Positions 12,150-23,091 are shown, counted from the stretch's first letter. The stretch is DNA of 64,000 bases from Phascolarctos cinereus (GCF_002099425.1 NW_018344058.1:248001-312000); one strand, 5' to 3'. Numbers and translations are program-made. The notes: a model not told the origin generated them from the letters alone.

Positions 12150-13500
12150 TAGGGGAAACCCAAGCTCTAAAGAGAAGTTAGGTTTCCCTTTCTCATGTGC
12201 TTTGGCTAATTAAACCCCCACTTCAGAGCCCTGGGGAAAACTTGTTTCAAACTTAGGTGCTGAATCATATGTAAGTCTCCCCAGAAGAGACAAGTGGAAA
12301 AGCTATTCAGTGTACGGAACCAGTATTTATTTCCTATACACAAAAGAAAAGCAAAAGAACACAGAAGACCCACAGAGTACAATGATGAAAAGACTTAAAA
12401 TAGGATTTAAGTAACTTAACTAATAACCATAGTCATAATCTTTCTGAAATATAAATCATTCTGTGGCCTCACTGAATAGGCATTCTACATTTCGCCTAGT
12501 CTTTGTACCATCTAAAGAAGGTCCATATCTTCTGATAAAACAAGTCATGCTTGGGGTAGGCCTCTTGTTGGTAGTTATCTTCTCCACAATCCTTGGAGCA
12601 GTTGTTGGAGACTCTTCTTGCTACCAGTCAGTTCCAGTCAAAAAGACCTAGAACATTTGGACCTCTTGAACTTAAAATGGTGCCTCCAAGCTTGGACATG
12701 GCCACTTGAAGCTTTTATAGGCTGTACATGTGCATTAGATACCATGTGCTTACAGCTTCCTGGCAGCCAGAGTGAGATATAAGACAAACTCACCCTCTAA
12801 CACCCTGCCCCCCCTGAAGCACCTTCAAATTGTGCTGGCAAGATCTGTATCTGGAAGAGAAAAGAGCACTGAGGGTGAAGTCACTTCCTTGTAAATATTT
12901 ATTGAGTCTTTAGCTCAGTGGCCAATGAGGGGATCTGGTTGTCATTATAGTACAGGTAGAAGGGCCTGTGGGAATGGTAAGCAGTAGCTGTAGCCAATAT
13001 CCCTCCTGAGTATATCAGCCTCTCTACCCCTGGAGCTATCTACAGCCAGACCATGGAGAAGTAAGATGTTTAGAAACTAGCCTTCATCCTACTGGCTGTG
13101 TAGAACCTCTTGGTGGGGTGGGGAAGGGCGGTGGGAAAGTGGTGGGGCAATTGGAGGGGGTGGAGAAGGGAGGGGCAGGGTGGGGAGAGTATGCTGAACT
13201 GCCTTTAGTCTTTGACCCTTCCAATATGTCCTACATATTTCAGGCCAATGACTTCAAATATTGCAATAATTTTCAAGAAAGTTTTAGATTTATAGGCATG
13301 GATATTTCCTCCAGCAAAGCACATGGCAACTCTTCTTTAGTGAATGGGTTTTTAAGAGTTAATGTGGCTGAAAATGTCATCATTCTGTGGCCAGCCATGT
13401 GATTAGCCTCTCACTTGGCTGGTACTTACCCAACAGACATACAGTAGTCTATTACCAGGCCCATATTTGAAGCCTTTCCAGCTTGGTATCTTTTGAGAAC
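12150..13500. other. Unassigned sequence containing a G-rich tract
   Basis: No gene was recognised. The open frame 13118-13402 begins inside the G-rich tract and has no family resemblance. The tract itself is listed separately. Confidence 0.45.
13110..13187 (+). repeat. G-rich tract, strong G-quadruplex candidate
   Basis: At least eight runs of three or more G lie within 78 bp, including the closely spaced block GGGAGGGGCAGGGTGGGG, which satisfies a four-run quadruplex pattern with loops of 1-2 nt. Confidence 0.8.
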
Positions 13501-13524
13501 CTTTGTTCAGAGTCTGTCACAGTC

Positions 13525-13660
13525 AATAAACATTTCTTAAGCACCTACTATGTACCAGACACTGTATTAAGTGCTGGGACTACAAAGACAAGCATAAGAT
13601 GATCCCTTGCCCTAAAGAAGCTCACAATCCAAGAGAGAGACAACATGTAAAAAGAAGGTG
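13525..13660 (-). mobile_element. L2-type 3' end
   Basis: The reverse complement of the L2 tail: AATAAACATTTCTTAAGCAC, CTACTATGTACCAGACACTG, then CTAAAGAAGCTCACAATCC. Confidence 0.85.
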
Positions 13661-13837
13661 AAAATTGAGGTTGAAGAGAACCTGCTCAGTGACACGGTCC
13701 TGCTGGAAAATTAGCTGAGGAGATGTGAATTATACAGTTGAATTCGTCTTGCAGAATGGAGATCAAGAAAGCAGGCTGGGAAACAATTACCTTCATGACA
13801 TGTGGCTTCATTGACAAAGTTTCAGTGGCATCATAGC

Positions 13838-14102
13838 TAGATTAACTTTCCTCACATACCACTTTCATTATGTTATCCACCCACTTGAAACCTTCAGTGG
13901 TTCTCACTGCCTAAAGGATAAAATCCAAACTCCTTATTCTGATGTTGTGATAGTTAAAATCTTCCACAATCTAGTTTAATCTTTCCAGTCTTAAGTTCTG
14001 TAATTCCTCAATATGAATAGCCTTCTTCAATGAGTAGGTCTACTCAATATTCCTGAAATATATCCTTGCAATCTCCCTCCTAGGATTCTCACTCACTTAG
14101 AG
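13838..14102 (+). mobile_element. L2 fragment, left part
   Basis: The C-terminal ORF2 region of L2 (CACTTGAAACCTTCAGTGG, ATAAAATCCAAACTCCTTAT). It continues at 14557 after an inserted hAT MITE that itself contains a MAR1. Confidence 0.8.
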
Positions 14103-14556
14103 CAAGAGTTCTAAGGTATAGTCTATGAATTAAAAAAAATATATATCTTGATAATTGCATTTCAATAAAATTGGTTTACTTCTTTGCTGTTGTTGTTTAG
14201 TCGTGTCTAACTCTTTGTTACCCCATTTGGGGTTTTTTTTGGCAAAGGTACTGGAGTGGTTTTCCATTTCTTTCTCTGAGTCATTTTACAGGTAAGGAAA
14301 CTGAGGCAAACAGGGTTAAGTGACTTGCCCAGGGTCACACAGCTAGTTAAGTGTCTGTGGTCAGATTTAAATTCAGGTCTTCCTGAGTCCAGGCCTGGTG
14401 CTCTATCCACTGTGCCACCCAGCTGCCCAGTTTACTTCATAATCTTATGTATTTTATGTTATATATTTAAAAACACTATTTGAGAGGAGATTTATAGGCT
14501 TCAGATGGCCAAAGAGAGCTGACCAAAAAAAAAAAAACTCTTAAAGATCTATGTCT
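14103..14556 (+). mobile_element. hAT-type MITE interrupted by a MAR1
   Basis: The two halves (14103-14182 and 14430-14556) are recognisable from a second copy at 26405-26583. Shared blocks include the TATGAA segment near the left end, CAATAAAATTGGTTTACTTC / ATATAATTGGTTTCCTTTG, ATGTATTTTAT and TTTAAAA-CA. The decayed inverted ends resemble AGTTCTAAGG at the left and CTCTTAAAGA at the right. Confidence 0.7.
14183..14429 (-). mobile_element. MAR1-type CORE-SINE with 9-bp target duplication
   Basis: A full-length reverse copy from the GTTGTTGTTTAGTCGTGTCT tail complement to the GTGCCACCCAGCTGCCC head complement. It is bounded by GTTTACTTC at 14174-14182 and 14430-14438. It is inserted in the hAT MITE. 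Confidence 0.93.
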
Positions 14557-14880
14557 TCTCTCTCTACCAATGTAAATGCTATCCACCCTGGCATATTCAA
14601 GATAGACTCCACTCCTTCAGTGAAACTTCCTCTGACCATCCTAAGATTCTTCTCTGTCTCTTCTCACAACTAATATCATATTTATTTCATATTAGATTCA
14701 TTTGACACATGATTTAATACTTACTATTGCTTGTTCCCTTTTTATAGTTTCCTAATTAAGTAGTTATCCTCAAGAACAGGGATTATGTTTTATATATTTC
14801 TGTGAGCCCCTCTTGATTCTTAACATAGTACTTTACTCAGTATACACTGAGTATGAACTATTTATTGACTGATGTCCTTC
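14557..14880 (+). mobile_element. L2 fragment, right part with 3' end
   Basis: It continues the L2 of 13838-14102: CCAAT-ATCCACCCTGGCA region, CTTCCTCTGACCATCCTAAG, GAACAGGGATTATGTTTTAT, then TTAACATAGTACTTTACTCA and a TTTATTGACTGA end. Confidence 0.8.
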
Positions 14881-14984
14881 TTCTCATCACTCTATATAGT
14901 TCCTGAGTGGCGATTTGATATGGATCTCCAACCTCAGAATACCCCTTCCTGTGAAACTGAACTTTGTGATTCTAATTATGATAG

Positions 14985-15150
14985 TTGCAGTGACCCTGGG
15001 TAAGTCACTTCATTCCCTTTGCCTCAGTTACTCATCATAAAATGAGTTGTAGAAGGAAATGGCAAACTACTCCAGTATCTCTGCCAAGAAAACCCCAAAT
15101 AGGGTCACAGGGAGTTGGACAGGACTGAAATGACACAACAACAATGCTAT
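14985..15150 (+). mobile_element. MAR1-type SINE lacking its head
   Basis: It starts at the core GTGACCCTGGGTAAGTCACT and ends GGAGTTGGACAGGACTGAAA followed by ACAACAACAATG. Confidence 0.88.
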
Positions 15151-15620
15151 CAGAAATAATTAGGGATATTTGCAGGTCTTGGTTAGTAGCAGCTTTAAGA
15201 ACTTATTTTCATGTGGGTTTTATATTGTAATGTAGCTGCCATTTTCTTGATGTGGGTGTCTTTTTTCCCTTATGACATAGACAAATGTTGATGTTTACTA
15301 CAAGTTGCTACATTAGTTGCTAATTAAGTTGCTAGTTGCTTCAGCCAAAATTTGTTGTATTGAATCCAAGAAAAGAATGGCAGCTTTATCAAAAATAAAA
15401 TTTAAAAAAAGAAAAGTTGTATATTAAAGAGAACTGGGAACCTACATGCTAGGAGACAGGAATCCTTCCCACTTGGATTCCTGATAAACATAAAACAACT
15501 TTACCCTTGTTAGGTCTGTGCTTGAAAGTCCCTATGCAAATGAAGGGGGAGAAACACCCTATTTTTGTCTGCAAGGTTCTAGGGAAAGCTATGCAAATAG
15601 GCTTTTGGTACAATGGAAAA
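15151..15620. other. Unassigned sequence
   Basis: AT-rich sequence with no recognised gene or repeat. Confidence 0.5.
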
Positions 15621-15867
15621 GGCCAGCTGGGTGGTGCAGTCAGTGGAGGTGGATCTGAAGTCAGGAAGGCTTATTTTACTGAGTTCAATCCTGACACGAG
15701 CTGTGTGACCCTGGGCAAGTCACTTAACCCTGTTTGCCTCAGTTTCCTCATCTGTAAAATGAGCTGGAGAAGGAAATGACAAACCACTCCAGTACCTTTG
15801 CCTAGAAAACCCCAAATAGGGTCATGAACAGTAGGACAGGACTGAAAGAATTGAACACCAACAAGAC
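15621..15867 (+). mobile_element. MAR1-type CORE-SINE, complete
   Basis: It has a head GGCCAGCTGGGTGGTGCAGT, a core GACCCTGGGCAAGTCACTTA, and a tail AACCCCAAATAGGGTCATGA with the AACACCAACAAG end. It gives a long chance open frame on each strand. Confidence 0.93.
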
Positions 15868-16055
15868 AATGAAAAGAGCACTGATCTGGAGTCAAAGTAT
15901 GGGGTTTCAAGTCCTACTTTGAACTGCTTAAATGACTTAAGTCATTAAACCTTCATGGACCTCAGTTTCCTTATCTGTAAAATGAGGAAGTTGGAGTAGA
16001 TGACTGCTGAAGTCCTTTCCAGCTCTATCTCTTTCCGTCGCTGATTTTGTGATAT
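15868..16055 (+). mobile_element. MIR/MON1-like CORE-SINE
   Basis: The blocks CTCAGTTTCCTTATCTGTAA, ATGAGGAAGTTGGAGTAGAT and TCCTTTCCAGCTCTATCTC are in family order, directly downstream of the MAR1. Confidence 0.8.
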
Positions 16056-16136
16056 GAGACAACATTTTACTTTGGGACAAATCGGTTCATAGGGGAGTTT
16101 AGGGCTTTTTCATAAAGTACCTAGGAATCTGGCATT

Positions 16137-16670
16137 GTTGTTTGTCCTTAGTTTTTCCAAGGGGTCCAGTGATCTCACAGGGTGATGTCTTGACTCATGC
16201 TTGAATTGGATTAAAATGAGGTAGAGATGCACAAAATTGTCAACCTCACTCTCTCTTCCAGAGTCATCAAAATTCAGTGGCAAAACAAAAGTCAAGACAA
16301 GCGGTGATGCAGTGTATAACCTTGGCATCTTTGATATCTGACTAAACTCTAAGCACCCCTCAGCACCTCCTTCAGCTGCCTTCGTAGTTGGTCATGAAAA
16401 CCAACTGTTCTCATTCAGCCATTCCTGGGGTTGGAGGAAGTCTTCACATGCTTAAGGTAGACATCCCCTAACTCACCAATGGGTTTGAGGCCTATTGGCT
16501 ATTCTCAACCTGGTTTAGCCCATCTGTAGACATGCTTTTACTGGGGTGTGGCTGCTGTGTATGCTGTAGCTTCTTGGAACCACAGGTGAGAGTTGGGGGA
16601 CAGATAGATACCAAAGGTGGATGAACATCCCTTAAAAGGGCTGGGCAAGCTCTCACACCAGAGGTGTGAG
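16137..16670 (-). mobile_element. Complete 534-bp non-autonomous repeat with RTE-like tail
   Basis: It is flanked by the 9-bp direct repeat TCTGGCATT (16128-16136 and 16671-16679), so both ends are defined. On its sense strand (minus) it starts near CTCACACCTCTGG and ends in GGACAAACAAC, an AAC-type end like those of MAR1 and RTE. A second long copy is at 47706-48190, and partial copies of a related subfamily are at 12010-12146 and 53601-53800. No protein coding is seen. Confidence 0.85.
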
Positions 16671-16884
16671 TCTGGCATTAGGGATCATTCAGAAACCCCA
16701 GTCATGTCACTCTCCTCATCACCTTTCCCCACAGACTTCATCCCTACCAGGCCCTACACTTCTGAGGAAGAATGAAAACTTAATTATACTCAGTATGCAA
16801 CACTCCAAAATAAATAGCCCAAATAACACTCATTTTATTCCTTGTAGCAGGGTCTGTGCCAGATGTTCTGTTGCGGCACCTTCT

Positions 16885-17115
16885 GTTGTTCAAAGACTGT
16901 TAAATGGCATAGTACATGGAGTGCCAGACTTGGAGTCAGAAAGCCTTGAGTTTGAATGCTGCCTCAGAAACTTACTACTTTATCTCTCAGTTTCCTCACC
17001 TATAAAATGGGGATAATAATAGCACCTTTTTACAGAATTGTCATAAGGATCAAATAAAACAATATTCATAAAGTGATTTGCAAAGCTTAATGTACTACAT
17101 AGATGTTAGATATTA
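16885..17115 (+). mobile_element. MIR-like CORE-SINE
   Basis: The blocks GGAGTGCCAGACTTGGAGTC, CTCTCAGTTTCCTCACCTAT, AAAATGGGGATAATAATAGC and AAGTGATTTGCAAAGCTTAA are in MIR order. Confidence 0.88.
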
Positions 17116-17204
17116 TTATATTATCTAATGGTTTATATGAAATAATTTGAGAGTTAGTTAACAGGGAAATCTCAATTCCCATGTTGAAAGAAAAAATATG
17201 TGCA

Positions 17205-17262
17205 TATATGTATATATATATATGTGTATATATATATATATAGATAGATAGATATAGATATA
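17205..17262. repeat. (TA)n and TAGATA microsatellite
   Basis: Alternating TATATA and TAGATAGATA units. Confidence 0.93.
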
Positions 17263-17389
17263 TTTTAGGGCAACACATATAAATAAAGCCTAGAGCATTA
17301 ACACAACTACTCTCAACAGCAATAAGAAAGTTAGGAAGAGAAAGGATTGGGGAAAAGATAATGATTTCATTTTTTGGACATGTAGAGTT

Positions 17390-17570
17390 GGTTTTTGGGT
17401 TTTTGTTTTTTTGGTTTTTGGTTTTTTTGCTGGTCAATTGGGGTTAAGTGACTTGCTCAGGTCACGCAGCTAGTACATGTTGTGTGTTGTGTGTCTGAGA
17501 CCGGATTTGAACTCATGTCCTCCTGACTTCAAGGCCAGAATTCTATCCACTGTGCCACCTAGCTGCCCCT
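17390..17570 (-). mobile_element. SINE1-type SINE with perfect 14-bp target duplication
   Basis: A reverse copy with T-rich start and a TGTGCCACCTAGCTGCCCC head complement. GGACATGTAGAGTT is repeated exactly at 17376-17389 and 17571-17584. The perfect duplication suggests a fairly young insertion. Confidence 0.95.
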
Positions 17571-17584
17571 GGACATGTAGAGTT

Positions 17585-17790
17585 TAGATGTCAACAGGAC
17601 AACCAATTTGAGATGTTTAATAGGCTGTTGGAGATAGGAAACTGGAGATGATGCGAGAGATTAGAAGGGAAACTAGGAGACAGGAGTGTCACAAAAACCT
17701 GGAAAAGAAAATATCAAAGAGAAGAGGATGATTAACAGTGTCAAAAGCTGGAGAGAGGTCAAGACTGATGAAGAACTAGCAAGTACATTG
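17585..17790 (-). mobile_element. L2 reverse-transcriptase fragment
   Basis: The antisense of the L2 segment around the conserved AFDTVDH block: AGTGTCAAAAGCTGGAGAGA and GGTCAAGACTGATGAAG. The SINE at 17390-17570 sits at its left edge. Confidence 0.75.
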
Positions 17791-18500
17791 TATTTACGAA
17801 AGATTATTTTCTATTACTAAAAATAAGACAAAATAAAAAAGAGGCCTAATTTTAAAGAGAAATAATGAGAAAAGATTTTAATCAGTACCAGATGTGAAAT
17901 GAATAGAGTAAGAGTGAGTTACCAGACAAGTGATGTGGTCAGTTACTGTAATATTAGTGTTTGAAGTGACATAGGCTGTGATACTGGCCAGAATGTTGTA
18001 AATAGTTACATATATCTTTATGCTTATTATTTTTTCACTCATTGTACATATGCTGTAATTTTAATATTTATTTAATAAGAATAATTGCTATTGAGAAAGG
18101 AGTTTTATCCATTCTATTTCATTTAAATAATTAATTTTTAGTGAATAGAGTAAGGGCTTGAGATTAATTAATATATTATGTTTGTTAATGTAAAATAAAT
18201 TATCAGCAGCTCAGGATAATTGCATTAAATATATAGCAGGAAATCAAGTGGAAGTCTGAAGTTGGGCAATCCACAGGTGAGAGGGTTGACCAGATTCTGT
18301 ATAATCTATGTTACACTTAAAAATTAATTCACATTGACATAAAAGAAAACTATTGGCCACCTATTTTCACTGCATTGATATGTTCAATTATTGGGTTTTG
18401 GTTTCACTTTTTTAAAGACTCCTCTTAGTAAGTTTAGAGGTAGTCTTCCTCTGCTGTATCCCACAGATTCAGGCCCAGCTCTGCTCTGTCCAGGGTCCTC
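17791..18500. other. AT-rich unassigned sequence
   Basis: No recognised gene or repeat. Base composition is strongly A+T. Confidence 0.5.
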
Positions 18501-19080
18501 AACTTCTACCTGTGCTATTACATGAGGCACAAGAGCAAATTTGGTCATGTATTCCTGAGGTCTGAGTTTGAGCCAGATGGACAACTGAGGTATGCCAACA
18601 ACATCCATTACAAAAATGACGTCATGATCAGAAAAGTGGCATATGTCCATAAGAGTATGATGGAGGAACTGAAGAGACTCATTGATGACAATGAGATTAC
18701 AAAAGAAGATGATGCTTTGGGGCCTCTGCCTGACAGGGTGGGCTGGCCAGGAGCTTGAAATTGTGTTTGGAGACTCACACATTTTTTTTTTTTATCATAT
18801 CCAAAATTGGCTCCCTTATTCATGTGAACCAGTCCAAGGATCCTGAAAGTTTACAATTGTTTTATTACCTGGTCCAGGACCTGAAGTGTTTAGTCTTCAG
18901 TCTTACTGATTTGCATTTCAAGATTAAGCCTATCTAGGCTTTTTTGTTAAAGTTTTTGTGTATGCTTAGATGGTGGCTTTTTTTTTTTCATTCTCAATGT
19001 CAAGACACTTTTGTGTAAGCTAGGAAAATATGTTTTTTTTATGCTGTATGATTGTCTTTAATAAATATGCAGGCGAAAAA
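18501..19080 (+). pseudogene. MAGOH processed pseudogene
   Basis: MAGOH is a core exon-junction-complex protein. The sequence is an intronless copy. The first frame starts around [18 protein letters not shown] and includes [26 protein letters not shown] and [18 protein letters not shown] frame change follows near 18755. The second frame carries [32 protein letters not shown] and HFKIKPI, then a stop at 18935-18937, matching the true MAGOH C-terminus. The start codon region is degraded and the beta-strand segment between the two frames is scrambled. A 3' UTR-like tail follows, with AATAAA at 19060-19065 and a short A-run just after it. Loss of introns, the frameshift and the polyadenylation signal mark a retrocopy made by L1. 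The source could be MAGOH or its near-identical paralogue MAGOHB. No function is expected. Confidence 0.93.
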
Positions 19081-19534
19081 TTATATGCTTTCTCTCTTCA
19101 GTGGTATACAAGGATCCTTCCCTTTCCCACCCCATATTTCATTGAAAGAGAAAAATGTCTCCTGTTTAAAAGAAATTTTTTCTCAATCTTGCATCATTCC
19201 CAATAATCAGAGGTCAGCTACCATGGGTTTTCTGCAGGGGAAAGAAGAAGCAGTAAGTGAATAATTTGGACTATCAATGAACAGAGAGAGCTCCTTTGTC
19301 AGGAATAGAGCAGGATGGGAAATTAAGATATCAGTTGCCCACTTTGGCCATGGCTCTGTGGTTTATCTCTTTTTTTTTAACCTCTAGTTAAATATTTTCT
19401 GTCCCAATCAACAAAACTGGTGTGCCTTTGGGTACACCAACTACTTCTTATCCTTATTCTTAATGGTTCTCTGGGGCTTGTGGAAGTTCGAAGAGTTGTC
19501 CTCATCTTGATTGCTTTCCCTAAAGCAGTTTTAG

Positions 19535-19959
19535 CAGTTTTCAAACTTTTTGTTCAAATGACTCCTTTACAATCACAAAAATTATTGAGGACCCCAAGGA
19601 GCTTTCTCTTATGTGGGTTATATCTATAGCAAAGGTGTCAGACATCTGGGCAGCTAGCGATATTACAAGCTGCAATGTTCTCAGTGCTGCCAGAACCAGA
19701 TTAAAATGTACCTGGGAAACATTTAACAAAATAAATTTAATATACAGTAGAACACAGATAATGTTAATTTGTTTTCTAAGTCAATATGCTACCAGCTGGG
19801 ATCCTTATATACAATTTAGTGACCACTATTTCTATTTGAATTTGACAGCACTGACTTATATTGACTATTTTAGATATTAAAATCTATATTATTTTTATAA
19901 AAATGGTTTTTACTTCACAGACCCCCTGAAAGGATCTCCAGACACTTTGAGAACTGCTG
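19535..19959 (+). mobile_element. hAT-type DNA transposon remnant carrying a nested MITE
   Basis: Inverted ends CAGTTTTCAAACTTTTTG and, at the right, the complement-like CACTTTGAGAACTGCTG. Internal blocks are AAAATTATTGAGGACCCCAA and TATGTGGGTTATATCTATAG on the left and CAGACCCCCTGAAAGGATCT on the right, as in an ancient non-autonomous mammalian hAT family. The middle is replaced by the MITE at 19630-19853. Confidence 0.8.
19630..19853 (+). mobile_element. hAT-type MITE nested inside another hAT
   Basis: The ends are CAAAGGTGTCAGAC and the inverted GAATTTGACAGCACTG. The interior (AACCAGATTAAAATGTACCT, ACACAGATAATGTTAATTTG, TAAGTCAATATGCTACC) matches the copy at 46378-46570. Confidence 0.82.
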
Positions 19960-19979
19960 TTGTAAACTAAGAATCACAG

Positions 19980-22200
19980 GATGCCCATCAGACCCAGTTC
20001 TTAGACACTCCCCAAATTAATAATCTTTTTTGAGAGCCCAGACCCATTGCTATTCAGCATAGAAATTATACCAACACCCAAATCAATTCAACTAACAAAA
20101 AATGTATAAAGGGCCTATAGCCCATACTTCCTCTTGGTGTTGATAGGGGCCTGTCCCAAACCAATTAGAAAATAAAATTAATAAAACTAAAATAAGCAAT
20201 TAATAATAATAGGGAAAAATAATAAGGAAAGACCAAGTTTCTCTTCTCAAAAGAAAAGCACTCAGGTGAACCTCAAAGATGTATCTGTATAATCATACAT
20301 GCTTAGTGAGTCTTTCTTAAGTTATTCTAATTCCTGTCATAAGAGAACTAACAGTCCAAGTCTTCTCCAAAAATAAAACTCCTGTCTATGAGATGTACTA
20401 ACTTGTTCCTTGCTAAGACAAATAATCTAGCTCTAAAAATAAAATAAAATATGATGAGCTTCCAAAATGTATAGGACTCTTCCTAAAATGGATTTGTTAC
20501 TTGAGATGGATTGGAAGTTGACCCCTTACCCTCAGGTGAAAAATCAATTTCCCTGATGGATCCCTGCAACACCTATGGCAACAATTTATTCAATGGATCC
20601 CTGGAGTTCATAAGATAATCCAAAATGTAGACCCAGATGGATTGTCCTCACTTATCCCATGATAGGGCAAGATAAGTTACCTAAAAGAGAAAGAAAAAAA
20701 AAATTAAAGCTTAGATGAGTCCGTGTATGTGGGGAGATTGAGTGCTTGAAGTTAACTGAATTTAATTCCTCAGATTCAAAATGAGTACCTAAGATATAAC
20801 CCATAGCCCAGGCTCCTCAGATCCTCTGGGCTCACACATGGTGTTTGCGGGGGGGGGGGGGGTGTTAATCCTGGTGGCTGATCCAGGACAATAATTTTCT
20901 ATTTTGGGCTTATTGCTTCCACCTAGAGTTACTTTAGAAACATTCTCTTAAATAAAAGTATAGCTTTTATCTAGTTTTCCCTAAATATAGATAAACAGTA
21001 TTCCCAAGTCCTATATAAACTGTCAATAAACAGCCTACATTTCACCCCACAGAAGCTGCAAACAATGCAGAGGACACACAGGAGCCCAGAAACAAATAGA
21101 GAAAATACATAATTCACTCAAACGTGTCCATAGACATCCCATAGAAGGTAGTCTCATTTGGGAGATGCTTGAATGAGTAACCCTTTTTCTTTGCCCTGTA
21201 TTGTCTGAATCATTGTAAATGTGGACACTGGTACCTTATACTGCACTTGTAGCCTCAGTGTCCATGTGGGCCTTTATTTTTCCAAAAGGCAATGTTATCT
21301 GGGAAAATTACCTCTAGAAGACTAAGTTTCTCTTGAACTTGGGAGCTCTTGAACTTGAGCTTAGCCTTGAGGCAACCAAGAGTTAATTGGATTCTGCCCA
21401 AGAAGTCTCCCTTCTCTGGCTAGGAGGCAAGGTCACAGGTGTTTTGTTACATAAGAAGATCTTAACCACACCCCCAGCTCCTCCACTTAGGTCATTGGGG
21501 TTTATGAGAATTGTCCATCAACTTTGCTCTTGGGCTGAGAGGTCCATCATATCAATCTTATGTGGTGGTGTAGGAACTTAATCACCCTAGGGACTGTAAT
21601 CTCTTGGAATGCAAAAATCCTTTATCAAGTTTCTGGTCTACAGCCTGTATTTAGAAAGTTGTAGACAAGCATAAGTGGTTCCCAAGTTCCCCTACTCTAG
21701 GCAGCCTTTACCAATTCCAGAGGCGAGGCAACTGGGTGAAATGACATGCTCCCTCTCCTTACCACCCTAAATAGAATACAGGCCTGATCTGCTGTGAACC
21801 TCTCTGTCTTCTAACAGGGAAGAGGTCAAAAGACAAAAATAGAAGTAAAAAGAAAAATACTTGGTCTCTCAGTTCATTTTTGTAGATCACAAGCAGAAGC
21901 AACTTTTCTAGTAAGATTTTGGTCCCTTGTTTTTACACGAGCCAATCATCTCCAGTGACTAGAAGCCAATCAGAAGTTGTCTTTGTCTTATTTAAAAAAA
22001 AAAAAGGTCAATGCTTTTTCTTTGGGGAGGTAGTTTCTTGACCCCAAAACAAAGGCTCCTGACCAGAATACTCATTAAATTGACTTAAATTGACCTCTGA
22101 TAATCCTCCTTTGAAAATCTCCTCAAAAAAAAAGAAAGAAAGAAAATCTCCTCTAACACATAATACAGAAAATAACAAGTACTGCTAAATAGCATAAGTT
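19980..22200. other. About 2.2 kb of unclassified sequence
   Basis: No family was recognised. It contains a 14-16 nt poly-G run near 20847-20862. Two CCAAT-box-like motifs (GAGCCAATCATC and AAGCCAATCAGAAG) lie at about 21950-21980, shortly before an AT-rich TATTTAAA. That arrangement is LTR-like, but no terminal repeats or coding remnants were found, so no element is called. Confidence 0.4.
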
Positions 22201-22219
22201 AAATGCCAGAGTAGTACAA

Positions 22220-22740
22220 ATAATGAATGCTACAGAAGTTCAAAGAGGAGGACAATCACTGATCTCAAGAAGGTCAATGGAAGAGTCTCTGAAGAGGAAA
22301 CACAATTTGACCTGGGCCTTGAAGAACAGGTAGGACTTGAAAAAATAGATATAGGAAGGTATTTTAGAAATTCAATTCCATTCAACCATCTGATGTGAGC
22401 AAATATACCAAGAAATAACCATGTGCCTGGTGTACTAAAGGAGAAAAAAATGAATTGACCCATGGAGTTAGTGGTGAACAGTACTGACAAATAAGATTGC
22501 AGAGGTGGAGGACAGATTATGGTGAGCCTTGAATGTCAGGCTAAGGATCTGGAAATTTGTCAGTGGACTGTCACTGAAATTTTTTGAATGACTTATAGGT
22601 AATGATGTGCTTTAAACATTTTTATTGGAACGGTGTATAAGATTGATGGGATTGGGGATAGACTTGCAAGCAGGGGAGATGTCTACTCCATAGAGGAGTC
22701 TTTACCTGAGATGTTATTCCAGATGGTAGGGAACATATTC
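22220..22740 (-). mobile_element. L2 fragment
   Basis: The antisense L2 blocks are in order: GACCTGGGCCTTGAAGAACA, TATGGTGAGCCTTGAATGTC, AAGGATCTGGAAATTTGTCA, then AATGACTTATAGGTAATGAT, as in antisense L2 copies at 58010-59080 and 62530-63430. Confidence 0.7.
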
Positions 22741-23091
22741 TATTTATATGTAAAAGAAACCTGGGGAAACTGAGTTCCACACCCTCCTCCCTTCCCCTCC
22801 TTAGGCTATATATAACAAAATAATAGGAGCATACTTTAATCTAAAGTTTTACCAATCTCTCTTTACCTGTTCATCCTGAAACATGTCTTAAACTGAAATG
22901 TTTTAAAAATCACTTTTATTGAAAACTAGTTTCTAAAGAGAAAGGCCTGATCAATCAAGGAAGGACTCCTGCTTGAAGTAATTACAGCAATGATTTATGA
23001 GAAGGAAGAAGTTTTTTATTAAGTCAGTTAAAAGAAGTATCTCTTGAGTTCACCAGCTACTGACCATCTGCCACCCATGAGCATCTAAGGC

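Noticed and set aside
15507-15779. 90-codon + strand frame
   Set aside because: It runs through a MAR1 SINE; the C-terminal half is the translated SINE core, seen also in other frames elsewhere in the window.
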